From Trebouxia sp. TZW2008 (taxonomy: Eukaryota; Chlorophyta; Trebouxiophyceae; Trebouxiales; Trebouxiaceae): DNA of 64,000 nt. How positions within the stretch are numbered: position 1 is the first letter of the stretch; each line of letters opens with the position of its first letter. The position numbers were made by a program, and so were the translations under genes. Positions 12,601-23,823 of the stretch are shown in pieces. The DNA lies in NCBI GenBank assembly GCA_002118135.1, contig BDIU01000200.1, positions 1-64,000 on the forward strand. The letters run 5' to 3'. The notes under the pieces were generated by a model that was not told where the DNA came from, did not search any database, and worked only from the letters and a program-made list of their open reading frames with translations.

Positions 12601-15600
12601 TGATGGCAAGGTCACCGGCATTGTCGCCAACGAGGCTGAGGTGCTAGCAGTCCTGGGCTCTGCCATTGCTAAGGCTAATGGCCAGGTTGGCGAGGTGGTC
12701 GTGAAGTACATTGCCAGCATGATGTGCGGCCTCATCAATGCCAGCCAGTACAAGGATGACCAGTGGATCCAGGTGAGAAGCTATGGTGCCTCTTGCGTTG
12801 AGATCGTCCTGCTGCAGTTCTTTCAGAGGCCTAGCGCTGGGGTGCATCAACAGCTTTTGTTGTGAGCACCGGTATCATGTTTGTACACTGTGCCATCAAC
12901 AACCACTGATTTGCATTGCCACTCATTTGCATTGCAGTTGCACATGCAGTTGCAGACTTTGCTGTTATATTGACAGTCACAGTTGCTTGTGAGAAGGCTG
13001 TTGGCACACTTTTTCAGCTACATTCGTTGCATTCCTAGTTGTTTGTGCTTGATGTTCACTTACTTCCCTACATTCTTTTTTCACATGTGATGTTGTTGTT
13101 CTGGCTGTCGCTCAAGTGCTCCTGTTGCTGTGCAGCTGGTGGTGCCATACTTGTCAGCCACTGTGTCCAAGCAGAAGGCTGAGGTGGTTGCCTTGGATGT
13201 GCTAGCACACTTCTTCAAGGAGATGCAGGAGAAGACCCGTGTGGTTGAGGAGGAAGAGGAGGGCGAGGACCTGTGTGACTGCGAGTTCAGCCTGGCATAC
13301 GGTACAGACCTTGCTCATCACTGGTCATGGCTACTTGTTTGTTGCCAATTCGCTTGTTGTGTTACTTGCCCTTTGGCTTGACATGATCATTCAGTGTCTT
13401 GTCTTCTGCTTGTTGTGCTGCTTGCCCACTGGCTTGAGCAACCAGTGTCTGATGTTCAGTGGTTGGCTGTCACAAAAGCAGCCATCTGTGTAGTTGGCCT
13501 TGCAATCACAATGCCTTATCGTGGACGCTGATTGCCACCACAAGACTTGACAGTTGCAGGACAGTTGCTCTGTCCTTTGCTGCTGCTCTTGGCTTTTATA
13601 CTCAAGTAGTTTCACCTTGTGCAGGTGGCAAGATCCTGCTCAACAACGCTCGCCTGCACCTCAAGCGTGGCAAGCGTTACGGTCTGTGCGGCCCCAACGG
13701 CGCAGGCAAGTCGACTCTCATGAGGTCCATCGCCAACGGCCAGCTGGAGGGCTTCCCACCCAAGGATCAGCTGCGTACAGTGTACGTCGAGCACGACATC
13801 GATGCCTCCGAGAGCAACGTGCCCGTCGTGGAGTACGTCTACTCTGACCCCATCCTGCAGGACGCAGCCCACCCTGCTCACAACCAGGTGGAGGAGGTTC
13901 TTAGCAGCGTGGGTTTCACTGAGACCATGCAGCAGGCTCCTGTCAGCTCCCTGTCTGGTGGCTGGAAGATGAAGTTGGCTCTAGGTAATTTGTTGACTTC
14001 TGACTGCAGTGCAACTTCATCTGCACTCATCATGTCATGACTTCCATTGGTGACTGTGCCAGCAACAGTCATTCTGCAATTGCATTTCTGTGCATTGCAT
14101 TGCCAATTCACAGTGATGTTTCAAAATGCCATTGCCATACCCACATGTGTTGATCAGCATTTACAGAGAGACTTCTGAGCAATCAGGGCCACTTATGTCA
14201 GAAGGTGTCTGACAATTGTCAAGACAAAGTTGAGCATCAGACACAGCTTAACACTCAACATTGTTTGTGCTTGCTGCAGCCAATGCCATGTTGATGAAGC
14301 CTGACATCATGTTGCTGGATCAGCTTATTGATCACTTGGCTTTCATTGATGGAGCACATCCTGCTAAGTTCCCCTAGTTGCGCTAATTCCAGTTTGTGTT
14401 TCTTGCAGCCCGTGCCATGTTGATGAAGGCTGACATCATGTTGCTGGACGAGCCCACCAACCATTTGGACGTCAAGAATGTTGCGTGGCTGGAGGAGTAC
14501 CTCACTCACTTGCCAGATGTGACCAGCATGGTGGTGTCCCATGACAGTGGCTTCCTGGACAATGTGTGCACTGGCATCATCCACTACGAGAACCGCAAGC
14601 TCAAGCACTACAAGGTACCCATGTCTTGTAATCAGTTTTGTGGTCTCTGGCTATTGTGTGCTTAGGCATCTTACATGATGAGAAGAGTCAAGCTTCTGCA
14701 CTGCTCAGTGTGGCATGCTGAACTGCCCATGTGTTGTCAGTGAGCTATGTTTGTGTGCCTGTGAGAGCTCCTTTGCAATCAATCTCTTTCTTATTTTATA
14801 GACATCATGCCAGTGTCTTCCTTGCACTGTTGACATTCAGCACTGGACATATTGTCCACTGGACTTTATTGTGCTGTCACTATGCCGCTGAATCCTCATC
14901 AAGCTTTGCTTGCAATGTAGGGCAACCTGTCAGAGTTTGTGAAGCGGGTGCCAGAGGCCCAAGCCTACTACAACTTGGAAGCTGCCTCCACCAAGTTTGC
15001 TTTCCCTGAGCCTGGCTTCCTGGAGGGCATCAAGACCAAGGACAAGGCTATCCTCAAGATGGCTAGAGTTGGCTTCACGTGAGTTTTGCCTTGGCACTCT
15101 ATGCCCGTTTCAAATGTCAAGCTACATCTATGTTGCCTGCACGCCTTGTCTTGATTTGCATGCATATGCCAAGAATGCTCAGGTTGATTTCATGCCTGGT
15201 CTTGTTATGGCCCTGGTTTGTGCGGTGAATGATGCTGTATCATGCTGCGTCATCACAGTCATGTGTAGGCAGCTGGCATTGATGTAGACCTTGGATGGGG
15301 TTGATGGTGCATCAGCTTGACTCAGCTGCAGTATCCATCCCTGCTGCAGTTGAAGGTGTTTGCACCTGCCTATATACAGCTGTCTCGCCTCTGCCTCATC
15401 TATGTCTGCTGTTGTAACCAGTTTACTTAAGATGTTCATGTAGCTGATCTCATGCAGCAACAGCTTCTGCAATGTTCTGGCTTTCAGCATACCATCTGTA
15501 TGTTGCAAGTCTGCAGCTACTGATACCCTGTATTGCCACTTGCAGCTACCCCAACACAACCCGCAAGATCATTGAGAACGTCAGCATTGCTGTAACCCTC

Positions 15601-17587
15601 AACTCTCGCGTGGCTGTCATTGGAGCAAATGGAGCTGGCAAGTCCACAATGATTAAGCTGCTCACTGGAGAGCTGGAAACCAATGAAGGCACAGTGTGGA
15701 AGCACCCCAACTTGAGAGTGGCCTACGTGGCTCAGCATGCATTCCACCACATTGAGCAGCACCTAGACAAGACCCCCAACGACTACATTGCGTGGAGATA
15801 CGCCTCTGGTGAAGACAGGGAGGCACAGGAGAAGGCTTCTGCCCAGGTGTGTGTTTATCTTGTTCTCAACCAGAACAGAGAGCTGCTTCATGACTTTGAC
15901 CTTCACCTGGTCATGTATGCACTGCGCTTTCAGAGGCTTTGGCACGTCAGCCTATGCACCAATCATATGCAGAGGCCTCCATTTGTACTGCAGCGCCAAG
16001 GCTTCCTGTATACAACTGCTCCTGCAGTCGACCTGCAATGACACATATGTAGAGCTGTGCCACTGTTGACTTGCTTGATTTTGCGTTTCAGCAGAGGCTC
16101 CATGTCTAGAACTTCAACAAGTTGGCGTGTCTCAGCATCACTGCTGACCTGCCCGATTTTGCTGCAGATCTCTGCTGAGGAGCAGAAGAAGATGGACGAG
16201 AAGATTGTGGTTGATGGAGTCAAGCGGGTGGTGTCCAAGCTGTTGGCCAGGCGCAAGCTGAAGAGGAGTTACGAGTACGAGGTGCAGTGGGAGGGCCAGC
16301 CTTCCTCATCTGACTACACTGCCTGGTTGAGCAGGGACAGGTCAGTCCTACTTTCACAGTCAACAGCTTCATCAAGCAAGCATTGCAGTCTGCAAGCTTT
16401 GCATCAGAGATGCTTCTGATGCTTCTGACTGATGCTAGTCTTGGGCATCATAAGCATGTCTGATTGTCAATTTGTATGTGGCTGTTTCAGTGCTGCTCAT
16501 TGTTGCTGCAAGCGTACTGTTGCAACTTGTTATGACTCTGTTCATTTGCATCCTCTCAAGTGCTTGAACATTGCTACAAGCTGGTGAATAAAGCCAAAGC
16601 TTCAGTTCTGCATCGTCATTGCAGCCTCAACAGTACTCTGAGCACCTGGGTATGCGCTGCCATAGCTGTGCTGTTCTCAATTTAGTCAGCTCAGCAACGC
16701 TGCCTTGTTTGCCTTCTGCTGAGCTTGTTTGTGCAACTGCAGGCTTGAGGAGATGGGTTTCACCAAGTTGGTCAATGAGATTGATGCCAAGGAGGCTGCC
16801 CGCCTGGGCATGCAGACCCGCCCCCTGACCACAGCTGTCATCCAGAAGCACCTGGAAGACGTTGGCATTGAGCCTGAGTTTGGCACACACTCACGCATGC
16901 GTGGCCTGTCTGGTGGCCAGAAGGTCAAGGTGGTGCTGGCGGCTGCTATGTGGAACAACCCACACATCTTGGTCTTGGATGAGCCTACCAACTACCTGGA
17001 CAGGGAGTCTCTGGGCGCGCTTGCTGGCGCTATCCGCAACTACGGTGGTGGATGCCTCATGATTAGCCACAACAGGGGTAAGCATCTGACTCATGATCTC
17101 TGTGGTGCATAAGTCTAGCTTGCACATAGGCAGTCACAACAGGACTTTGACTTTGCCTTTGCACATTTCCAATACAATTTGCATCCAAGGCGCCAACGAC
17201 TTCTTGCACCACATGCCAGCTGTTTGTGAAAGCAGAGTCTCACACAAGCATACATAGAAGGAGATCAGTCTGTGGTCGTCAATAACAGTTGTGCTGACAA
17301 TCACTGCTTGCTGACTTGCAGAGTTCACAGATGCCCTGTGCCCAACTCAGTGGGTGGTGGCTGATGGCAAGCTCACACTCAAGGGAGAGATTGAGGCAGC
17401 CAGCAAGGCAGAGAAGTTGGAGTGGAAGCCACAGGAAGAGCAGATTGATGCCTTTGGCAATGTAGTCAAGATCAAGGCACCGAAGAAGAAGTTGAGCAAC
17501 AAGGAGAAGAAGCAGAGGGCGAAGGTCAGGAAGGCCCAAAGGGAACGTGGTGAAGATGTTTCAGACACTGATGAGGACGAGTTGTGA
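9653..17587 (+). CDS. Translation elongation factor 3 (eEF3), ABC-F-like ATPase, 14 exons
   Basis: This is a ribosome-bound ABC ATPase known in fungi and several algae, where it helps release deacylated tRNA from the E site. Exons: 9653-9797, 9916-10028, 10146-10304, 10632-10886, 11606-11910, 12502-12772, 13136-13301, 13625-13984, 14409-14614, 14921-15078, 15546-15846, 16168-16340, 16743-17077, 17322-17587. All junctions are GT-AG and in frame, giving 1,070 aa (the family is about 1,050). Residues up to about 420 form a HEAT-like helical region. ABC1 has GPNGAGKST near 494, [11 protein letters not shown] near 580 and [10 protein letters not shown] near 602. ABC2 has GANGAGKST near 741, a chromodomain-like insert (YEYEVQWEG) near 847, LSGGQ near 925 and LDEPTNYLD near 948. 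The C-terminus is Lys-rich ([17 protein letters not shown]). The start is the first ATG giving an open exon. Introns 4, 5 and 8 carry broken copies of neighbouring exon edges. Confidence 0.95.
10950..11170 (+). repeat. Two broken copies of the eEF3 exon 4 end with 5' splice site
   Basis: The first copy (about 10956-11029) reproduces the exon 4 end ([20 protein letters not shown]) followed by AAG|GTGAGC. The second (about 11099-11165) is degenerate and has lost frame. Both lie inside intron 4, downstream of the true donor at 10887. Confidence 0.85.
12250..12445 (+). repeat. Broken copies of the eEF3 exon 6 start
   Basis: Fragments resembling the exon 6 start lie upstream of the real acceptor: CAGGCTGCTGTCCAGTGATG near 12251 and GCCAAGAACATTGCTGACCC near 12381. 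The second contains an in-frame TGA where the exon encodes a Cys-Arg stretch. They are non-coding remnants in intron 5. Confidence 0.8.
14270..14340 (+). repeat. Decoy copy of the eEF3 exon 9 start
   Basis: CTTGCTGCAG followed by CCAATGCCATGTTGATGAAG repeats the true acceptor and exon start at 14400-14430. The Walker B sequence is damaged: the copy reads LLDQLIDHL instead of [10 protein letters not shown]. Using this acceptor would destroy ABC1 ATPase function. Confidence 0.85.
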
Positions 17588-17900
17588 AGCCCTTCACCGT
17601 TTTGGTATCAGCAGCCTTTGTGCCACCCCCTGTGAGCTGTGGAGTGCTACTCCTCGCAGGAATTTGGGTTCACTCAGCTGCTGATCAGTTCCTTTTTGTG
17701 GTTCTGGCCAGTCTTTGCTATGTCAACTCCTTGCGTGTTCAATTTTTTGGTGGTTGTGATGGTGGTAGAGTGGACTGCTTGTCAAGTGTGCTTTGCTCGA
17801 GGTGTTCATTGGATTGGCTAGTCATTCTTTTGCTGTAATTGAGATGTGGTCGAGGCACCACTTTCAGCATTTGCCTACCTGCTATAGCCTTTCAGTATGC
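17588..17900 (+). terminator. eEF3 3' untranslated region with TGTAA signal
   Basis: TGTAA at 17834-17838, about 250 bp after the stop, matches the polyadenylation signal typical of green algae. No AATAAA lies near it; an AATAAA occurs farther on near 17938. Confidence 0.5.
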
Positions 17901-19161
17901 TGTAGATGATCCAAGATTTGTAAAGAGCTTTCAAGCAATAAATTGCGAGATATCAATTACTCTGCATCATCAGTGCATATGCATGGACTGGCAGCTCTTA
18001 CACACTTGCCTTTTCATGCAAGTATATTCCAGATGGCCCCTTCATAATGATTGTGCTTAATAAATAGACGTCCTGGCCTTTGTGTATGCGCTGCTGCACA
18101 GCATGGCTGTGCTACACCTAAGCCCAGCGTAGGTATGCAGGGGGCGCCATGTGCAAATTAACAAACTGCAAGATGGGAATGCGCAGTGGTTGCGCACAAC
18201 GTCTGCTAATGCATATGCCTGATCGGATGCAGCGTCTTGTCCAGCTCTCAGACTGGCTGATATCGGTGTATAGACTACACTAAGTGTAGATTAAAGCAAG
18301 GCTTCAATGGTTTACAACCCTTGTCAGTTGCGTTAGAATTGTTGGACTAGCGATTTGTCTACAAGCATGAAATATTTGAGCTGTCAAAGACGGTTGTGCT
18401 CACTAGGATGTCACCATTGTACTTTGCACCAAGGTTTGTGTCAATCTGTAACATATTCTGGAGGTGTGATAGATGTTGACTTTGACTTGCTGCTTTGGTT
18501 GTTACAAAATTGCTTCACGCTGTGAGCGACACTCTATCTCACCTTCCAGTCACAGTTGCTTTTTGCATCACAATTCTGTGCATGATTACAATTTTTGCAT
18601 CGCAGTTTTGTGCGTGAGTACAAGTCCTCCTAAACCAGGATTGCCTGATCCTAGCAACAGACTTGCCTGGTGCAAGCCTGCTTAGGCGAATCTATTAATG
18701 CAGCTTTTTTCAGGATACACAACAGAACAGGAGGAGAGTCACACGACCAACACATCGTCCATGATTTTGGTCAAAGAAAACGTTTGTTGTGAGGCATATC
18801 AAAATCAAAGCGTGCTTAAGCAGGCCTGCGTTTTCCCTGAGCAGTATCATGATAGTAACCTCAGCACTGCTGACCCAGTCACTGCAGGTGAACACAAATA
18901 CTCATATCACGCAACCTTTTCATTCTGTTTACCCCACTTTTAGCCAGTTGTTGCTGCACAGAAGTAGCTCTGTCTAAATTGTTAATCAGCACCCAATTCT
19001 GGCAGCCAGTCCATGAACATTGCTAGCTAGCTGCAGCAAAATCAAATGCCAATCTGCAGATTGCTCTTGTTCTGCAATGCTACATGACTGACCAAATAAA
19101 TGAAATTGGACTAAGCTGCTCTGACTTTAGTACCCAATTTGCTTGACAAGTACAGGTTTTG
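17900..19161. other. Intergenic region between convergent genes
   Basis: It lies between eEF3 (+) and the dehydrogenase (-), so it should hold both 3' ends. I see no gene, RNA gene or obvious repeat. A short near-palindromic TAGACTACACTAAGTGTAG-like stretch occurs at about 18270-18291. Confidence 0.5.
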
Positions 19162-20681
19162 TCAGTAATCCATCTTGTTACCTTCCCAGTCAAGGTACTG
19201 TCCGTTTTGGTCCTTAGTCAACCCAAAGATGACCTTGTGCTGGCTTGCAATACTGCCTGGGGGCTTGAGGGGTGGGGAACCCCCTAGATGTGGCCCAGCA
19301 AGTTTTCCCATATCTGTCTCAACCCATCCAGGATGCAGTGCAATGAAAGTGAAACCCTCGTCCTTCAAATCATTTGCCAAGACCGCCGTCTCTGCAGTGC
19401 ATATCAGATTTGTTGGGTGCATGATAACATCATGGGCTGCTACTGAAGCAAAATGGTGACATTTTGCTACACTGTGTAGTACAGGAGCAGTTGTTGTACA
19501 GCAAACTAACGGCCCTTGCGAAGGAAGGGTTGCATGCGCTGTGCAGTACTGCAGTGCATTTGACAAAGCTTATGCATGCTGGTGGCACAGCTTTGCTGCT
19601 GTGGTTTATGAGCACAGCGTCCTCGAGAGAGCATGTATTGAGCATTACTAGAGGGGATTTTGCAAGTGCTGAGTACACTCACACGCGCTGATGGCAGCCT
19701 TGCTGCTAGCTGGGTCAGCACAACGTCCTTGAGAAGAAAGTGTTGCATGCGTTGTGTAGCAAGCATTGTATAGCACTGCAGTGGATTTTGAAAAAGCTGA
19801 CGCATGTTGATGGCAGCCTTGCTGCTACTAAGGTCAACACAAGCTCCTCGAGAACCAAGTGTTGCATGCACTGTGTAGCATGCATACTGATATATTGCAG
19901 TGGATTTGCCAAGGTTTGAGAAAGCTTACGCATGTTGATGGCAGCCTTGCTGCTGTTGTAAGGCAGCATGAGGCCCTTGAAGCCTCCAGCAGCATTGCCA
20001 GAGATAGAGCCACAAATAGAGCTGGTGTTGACCACCACTTTCGTGGACTTTTTTTGTAGCTGAGGCAGGAAGTGCTTGGTGACCAGGAACGGGCCAACCA
20101 CATTGACATCCAGCACTTGCTTGTAGTCCTCGCCCGTACTGCAGGGTAGCAATCCAACTGGTGACTTTTGCACTCTTGCACAGACTTGCTTTGAGGACAT
20201 GCACCAAATTATCGGTAGAAGCACCGTAGCGTGCTTGTCAAGAAGCATCAAAGCCAGTAGGTCACTACTTACGCCTCGATGCCGCGCGAGATGGGCTCTT
20301 GCATGCCAGCGTTGTTGAGGATCAGATCAACCCCATCGGGGTACTGCTGTTGCACTTGCCTGGCCGCTGCCTGCACGCGTGGAGGTAAATGTACAGCAGA
20401 GCTTACGAAGCAGCCAAGCAAAGTTGCGAGACGACTTGAGCGACGCGTGCCTCGATGCTCGCTTCATCGCCGTTGTCCAGCTTTACAATCGCGAGTCTGT
20501 CGTGATACTGCTTTGCAAGATCTTGCAAGTCATCTGCCTTCTCTGGCTGACGAGCAGTGGCGATGACCTTCACCTTGCTCTTCTCTAGAAACTGCTTAAC
20601 ATGCTCTAATCCAAGGCCTCTGTTGCCACCAGTCACAATGAAGACTGAAGAGTCAGTGTTTGGGACGACGGTGGGAGCCAT
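19162..20681 (-). CDS. Short-chain dehydrogenase/reductase (SDR), 4 exons
   Basis: This is a classical SDR oxidoreductase with a Rossmann fold; the substrate is unknown. Exons in gene order: 20681-20436, 20370-20273, 20138-19930, 19391-19162, giving about 260 aa, normal for the family. The cofactor loop TGGNRGLG is at residues 17-24 and NNAG at 100-103. The catalytic set is NTSS (Ser154/155) and YNSSK (Tyr175, Lys179). LHPGWVETDMG follows as in the C-factor/sniffer-like group. Joins 2-3 and 3-4 are exact GT-AG junctions. Join 1-2 is uncertain: a good GTAAGC donor at 20406 breaks the frame, whereas the frame-keeping donor at 20435 reads GTCGTC. It is divergently placed to ISCA1, sharing about 850 bp upstream. 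Intron 3 carries copies of the exon 3 end. Confidence 0.9.
19565..19929 (-). repeat. Three copies of the SDR exon 3 end with 5' splice region
   Basis: On the minus strand the exon 3 end (AGCAAGGCTGCCATCA plus following intron bases) recurs with plus-strand positions near 19803, 19688 and 19575 after the true one at 19930, spacing about 115-125 bp. Each copy also keeps part of the following intron. GTAAGC has decayed (for example to GTCAGC). Confidence 0.85.
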
Positions 20682-21532
20682 TTTCAATGCTAACAGTCTC
20701 TACAGAGTTTGTTCCAGCAAGAAGCGACAAGAGTTTGTGGTTCTGCTTACTGGTGGACCAAGTGAATTACGCTAGAATGGCTGCACGAGTGGCTGATCAG
20801 CCACGCTGGCATCTCAAATCTGTACATCTTCTTCACCAGCTTACTGACACCTTCTTGTCCGGCAGGTCTTTTGACCAAGCAACCGTGACAATGTGCAGCG
20901 CTGAACCTCTTGCAACACTTGCTGACAATGCAGGGCACGCTCCTCTCACAATTCTACAGTCTTGCTTCCTGGCAGAGCTCTGTTGAGTGCGTGAGCAGAG
21001 CCGGTGTCAAAAATATGTTGCATGAGTGCACTTGCATGCCACTTGACTGTCATTCTCTGGCAATCTTCCAATGTTGGCATTGTACCCAGGTCATGTTAGC
21101 CTGCAGCTGTAGCAGTATGCCGCATTGCCAAGAGGGCAACTTTGTGATGGCAGTGACGTTACCCTCAAAGCTGCAATCCGATTGCATAATGATCAAGGTT
21201 GCAACACACCAAGGCTGTGGCCAGCACCGGAAGCAGATTTCTTGAATCATTATTTTCGTCCTGTATTGAAAACAGCTCAATTGCAAACTTATGTACTCTC
21301 GTGTTGTCCCCTAAATTGTGAGCAAGATGCATTGGGTCTGCAAGTTTGTGACCTGATGAGTGACGGCATACGAAAGTCGCACGGCGTGGCTTCTCGTAAA
21401 GCACCCTTCGATGCCACTCGAACAACTGGTTTTGTGCGCACACAGACTCCGCATACAGTCTTGCGAACGAAGTGATTCTCCGGCATCGTGTTGTGAAGGC
21501 AATGCAACTTGCTCAGACATTTCTGACGTGAT
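20682..21532. promoter_or_regulatory. Shared divergent upstream region of the SDR gene and ISCA1
   Basis: The two start codons are divergent, 851 bp apart. No gene is seen in between. No specific promoter element could be assigned. Its role as promoter is inferred from gene orientation only. Confidence 0.4.
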
Positions 21533-22382
21533 ATGGTCCAGGCCTCACTTGCAGTATTCGCATCCAAAGTAGCCAGTCGAGGGTCGCGTTTGAGGTTGCT
21601 CAAATCCCCAGTCACGCTCACAGAAGCAGCAACCAGCAGAATCAAAGAGCTGCTAGAGAAACGGCAGAAGGTGGGCAGTCGTGTTCTAGGCGCTGCTGCC
21701 CTGATTGTGAGCTCTGCACTGACTTAAGACACCTGCTCTACTGCAGGAATTTCTGAAGTTAGGGATCAAACGCCGTGGCTGCAACGGGCTTGCCTACACT
21801 CTCAATTACGCAGGCAAGCTTGTTGACAGGCACAATCGCAGATGTCTAGAGACATCTGTGATACACTAATCACTGCTTTTATGTGTTGCAGACGAGAAAG
21901 GCAAATTTGATGAGCTGGTGGAACAGAACGGTGTCCAGGTGTTGATTGACTCTCCAGCGCTGATGCATCTGTTTGGGACCAAGATAGACTTCATTGAGGA
22001 TCGCATCAGGTGCATAACGACACCGCTTGCACCAATCATTGTCCTTTCTCACTGAGATTGCGGCCATCAGTCCAATTCCACTGCACATGCTTGTATAGAG
22101 CTCTTCACACAGGAAAATGTAGAGTAAGCTGCTGTGCCCTATAAGACTCACTGTCACCATGTTATGTACGACAAGTGACCATTTCATATATAAAAGGAGC
22201 CAACTTTAGGCTGCTAGGTGTCACAAAGGGAGCCTCCGTTTTCAAGGCAGCTTGGGGTCTCATGTGTGCATTCCTCATTTCCTTGTTGCAACATCTTGTT
22301 GCTCCTTTGCAGGTCTGAGTTCACCTTCAGCAATCCCAACTCAAAAGGCTCATGTGGCTGTGGCGAGTCATTTACAACCTGA
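21533..22382 (+). CDS. ISCA1: Fe-S cluster assembly A-type carrier, ISCA1-like, 4 exons
   Basis: An A-type carrier passes Fe-S clusters to target proteins; the ISCA1 type acts in mitochondria on [4Fe-4S] targets. Exons: 21533-21670, 21747-21813, 21892-22009, 22313-22382, giving 130 aa, the usual size. The three cluster ligands are present: Cys58 in [14 protein letters not shown] and Cys122/Cys124 in the terminal CGCGESFTT, a C-x63-C-G-C spacing as in the family. The first about 25 residues ([20 protein letters not shown]) are basic and hydroxylated like a mitochondrial presequence. Intron 2 starts with GC (GCAG|GCAAGC) and keeps frame, so it is a GC-AG intron. The other introns are GT-AG. A broken copy of the last exon lies downstream. 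Confidence 0.93.
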
Positions 22383-22489
22383 GCTTTGCCAATGTCAGCT
22401 TCATGCACACCTCAGCAGCCAGCAAGTCAGAAACTGAAGCATTGCTACAAGTGCGCAGTTCATGGAGCTGAGACCAAGCTGGAACAGTC

Positions 22490-22555
22490 CGTCAGATTGA
22501 AGCCTCCCAACTTGAGTGGTTCATGTGCCTGTGGCGAGTCTTTCACAACCTAGGC
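22490..22555 (+). repeat. Broken copy of the ISCA1 last exon
   Basis: About 120 bp after the true stop, a segment encoding SGSCACGESFTT and a TAG stop repeats the exon 4 end, with the first CGC cysteine motif altered to CAC. It lies past the stop codon and should be untranslated unless an alternative acceptor is used. Confidence 0.8.
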
Positions 22556-22630
22556 ATTGCCAATATGCCCATGCAATAGCATCGCAAGTTGCGACTGAGC
22601 TACCGAGACCCTAATACAGCACTTTTGGGC

Positions 22631-23452
22631 TCATGCGTACTGCAGCAGCCCGCAACGCCTTGGTGTGCAGCAGCGCTGAAGGCGCTTCTCTGTAACAGCT
22701 CCTGTTAGGCAGCTCGCAAGTGCAATCACAAGCAGTGCCAGGCTGGACAGCTTCACGTATTTGTAGCTTGCTGTTACCGCATGAGATGCATGCCAGCCTT
22801 CTGTCCAGAGGGGCAGGCCGCTTCCCTGCAACGTCAACATGACATCAATACGTTGAGTCGACTTTGTGTTTGCACAGCATCATGCTCAGTGTTCTTGTGT
22901 TATTTCACACAGTAACGTTGCAAATGGCTTTTGGGTGTTGCAAGTAGGTTGACATTGTCATGAACTTGACAACTCAGAAAGTTCGTATAACGCCTGTTAT
23001 TGCCACAGCCATTCATGATGCTGTGAGAATGTGCAAGACGGGAACAGCCTTTTCAGCTTTAGCACTGCCGTTAGCTATTCGTTGTGAAGCACACCTGTGA
23101 TTGGCCTGGCTCTGAAATATTGCCTAAAGGCCGCTCATACCATATTGCATCGTTCAGATCATAACACAATCATACATTGGCATACACTTTTCAAAGGAAT
23201 TTCTTCAACGGCTAGCGCAAAGTCCTTGCATGATCAAGTCGTGATTGTCAGAGAATGCATGGGTTTCAGCAGGCCGAAGTACGGAGACCCTCGAGGCACC
23301 TTGCAAAATCTGTTGATAGTCTCAATCGCTGCCACAGCCAGCAGGTGCAATTGCAGCACCGCCCTGCAGGCTGACGAGAATGGCGTCAAAATACGCGCTG
23401 CGTGAGGACGTGTGAGGCCGGAAAGGATAGTAATATTACTGCTCTTGGACAT
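22631..23452 (-). CDS. Candidate two-exon small membrane protein
   Basis: This is a weak candidate. Exon 1 runs 23452-23300 from ATG (MSKSSNITILSGLTRPHAAR) to AAG|GTGCC. Exon 2 runs 22825-22631 from TGCAG|GGAAGC to TGA, in frame, 115 aa in total. The second exon holds one hydrophobic segment (LSSLALLVIALASCLTGAV). No family is recognised. Its 3' end faces the 3' end of ISCA1. It could be non-coding; splice borders and even codon character are the only support. Confidence 0.3.
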
Positions 23453-23823
23453 GCGAGAAGGAAGTGATCCGAAACTTTGGCGACCTGCGTCCCGGAAGCA
23501 GTGGCCTGGCGTAGTCCTGCTGCAGAGCGCACTGAGCTGAGTTGCACGCAACCAAACGCAGGCAGGGAAGCCGAGTTCGCTAGTGCAACACGCAAACTCG
23601 CTTAAGGACCTGGGTTAGTCAGCCTTGCGCTCGAGCACTGCTGCGCAGAAACATCCGGACGCTCAGCCAGCCGGCACAACAAGACACACCTGACGTTCAG
23701 CGCAGATCGTAGCGGCTTGCGCTGTTCCACCTTACGAAAGGCGCTAGGCAGGAAGCTGCTATATCTGCAGACAAGCTGTCACTTAACCGGAGTTTGGCGA
23801 AGTAATAGCAATCGCGGTGGCGC

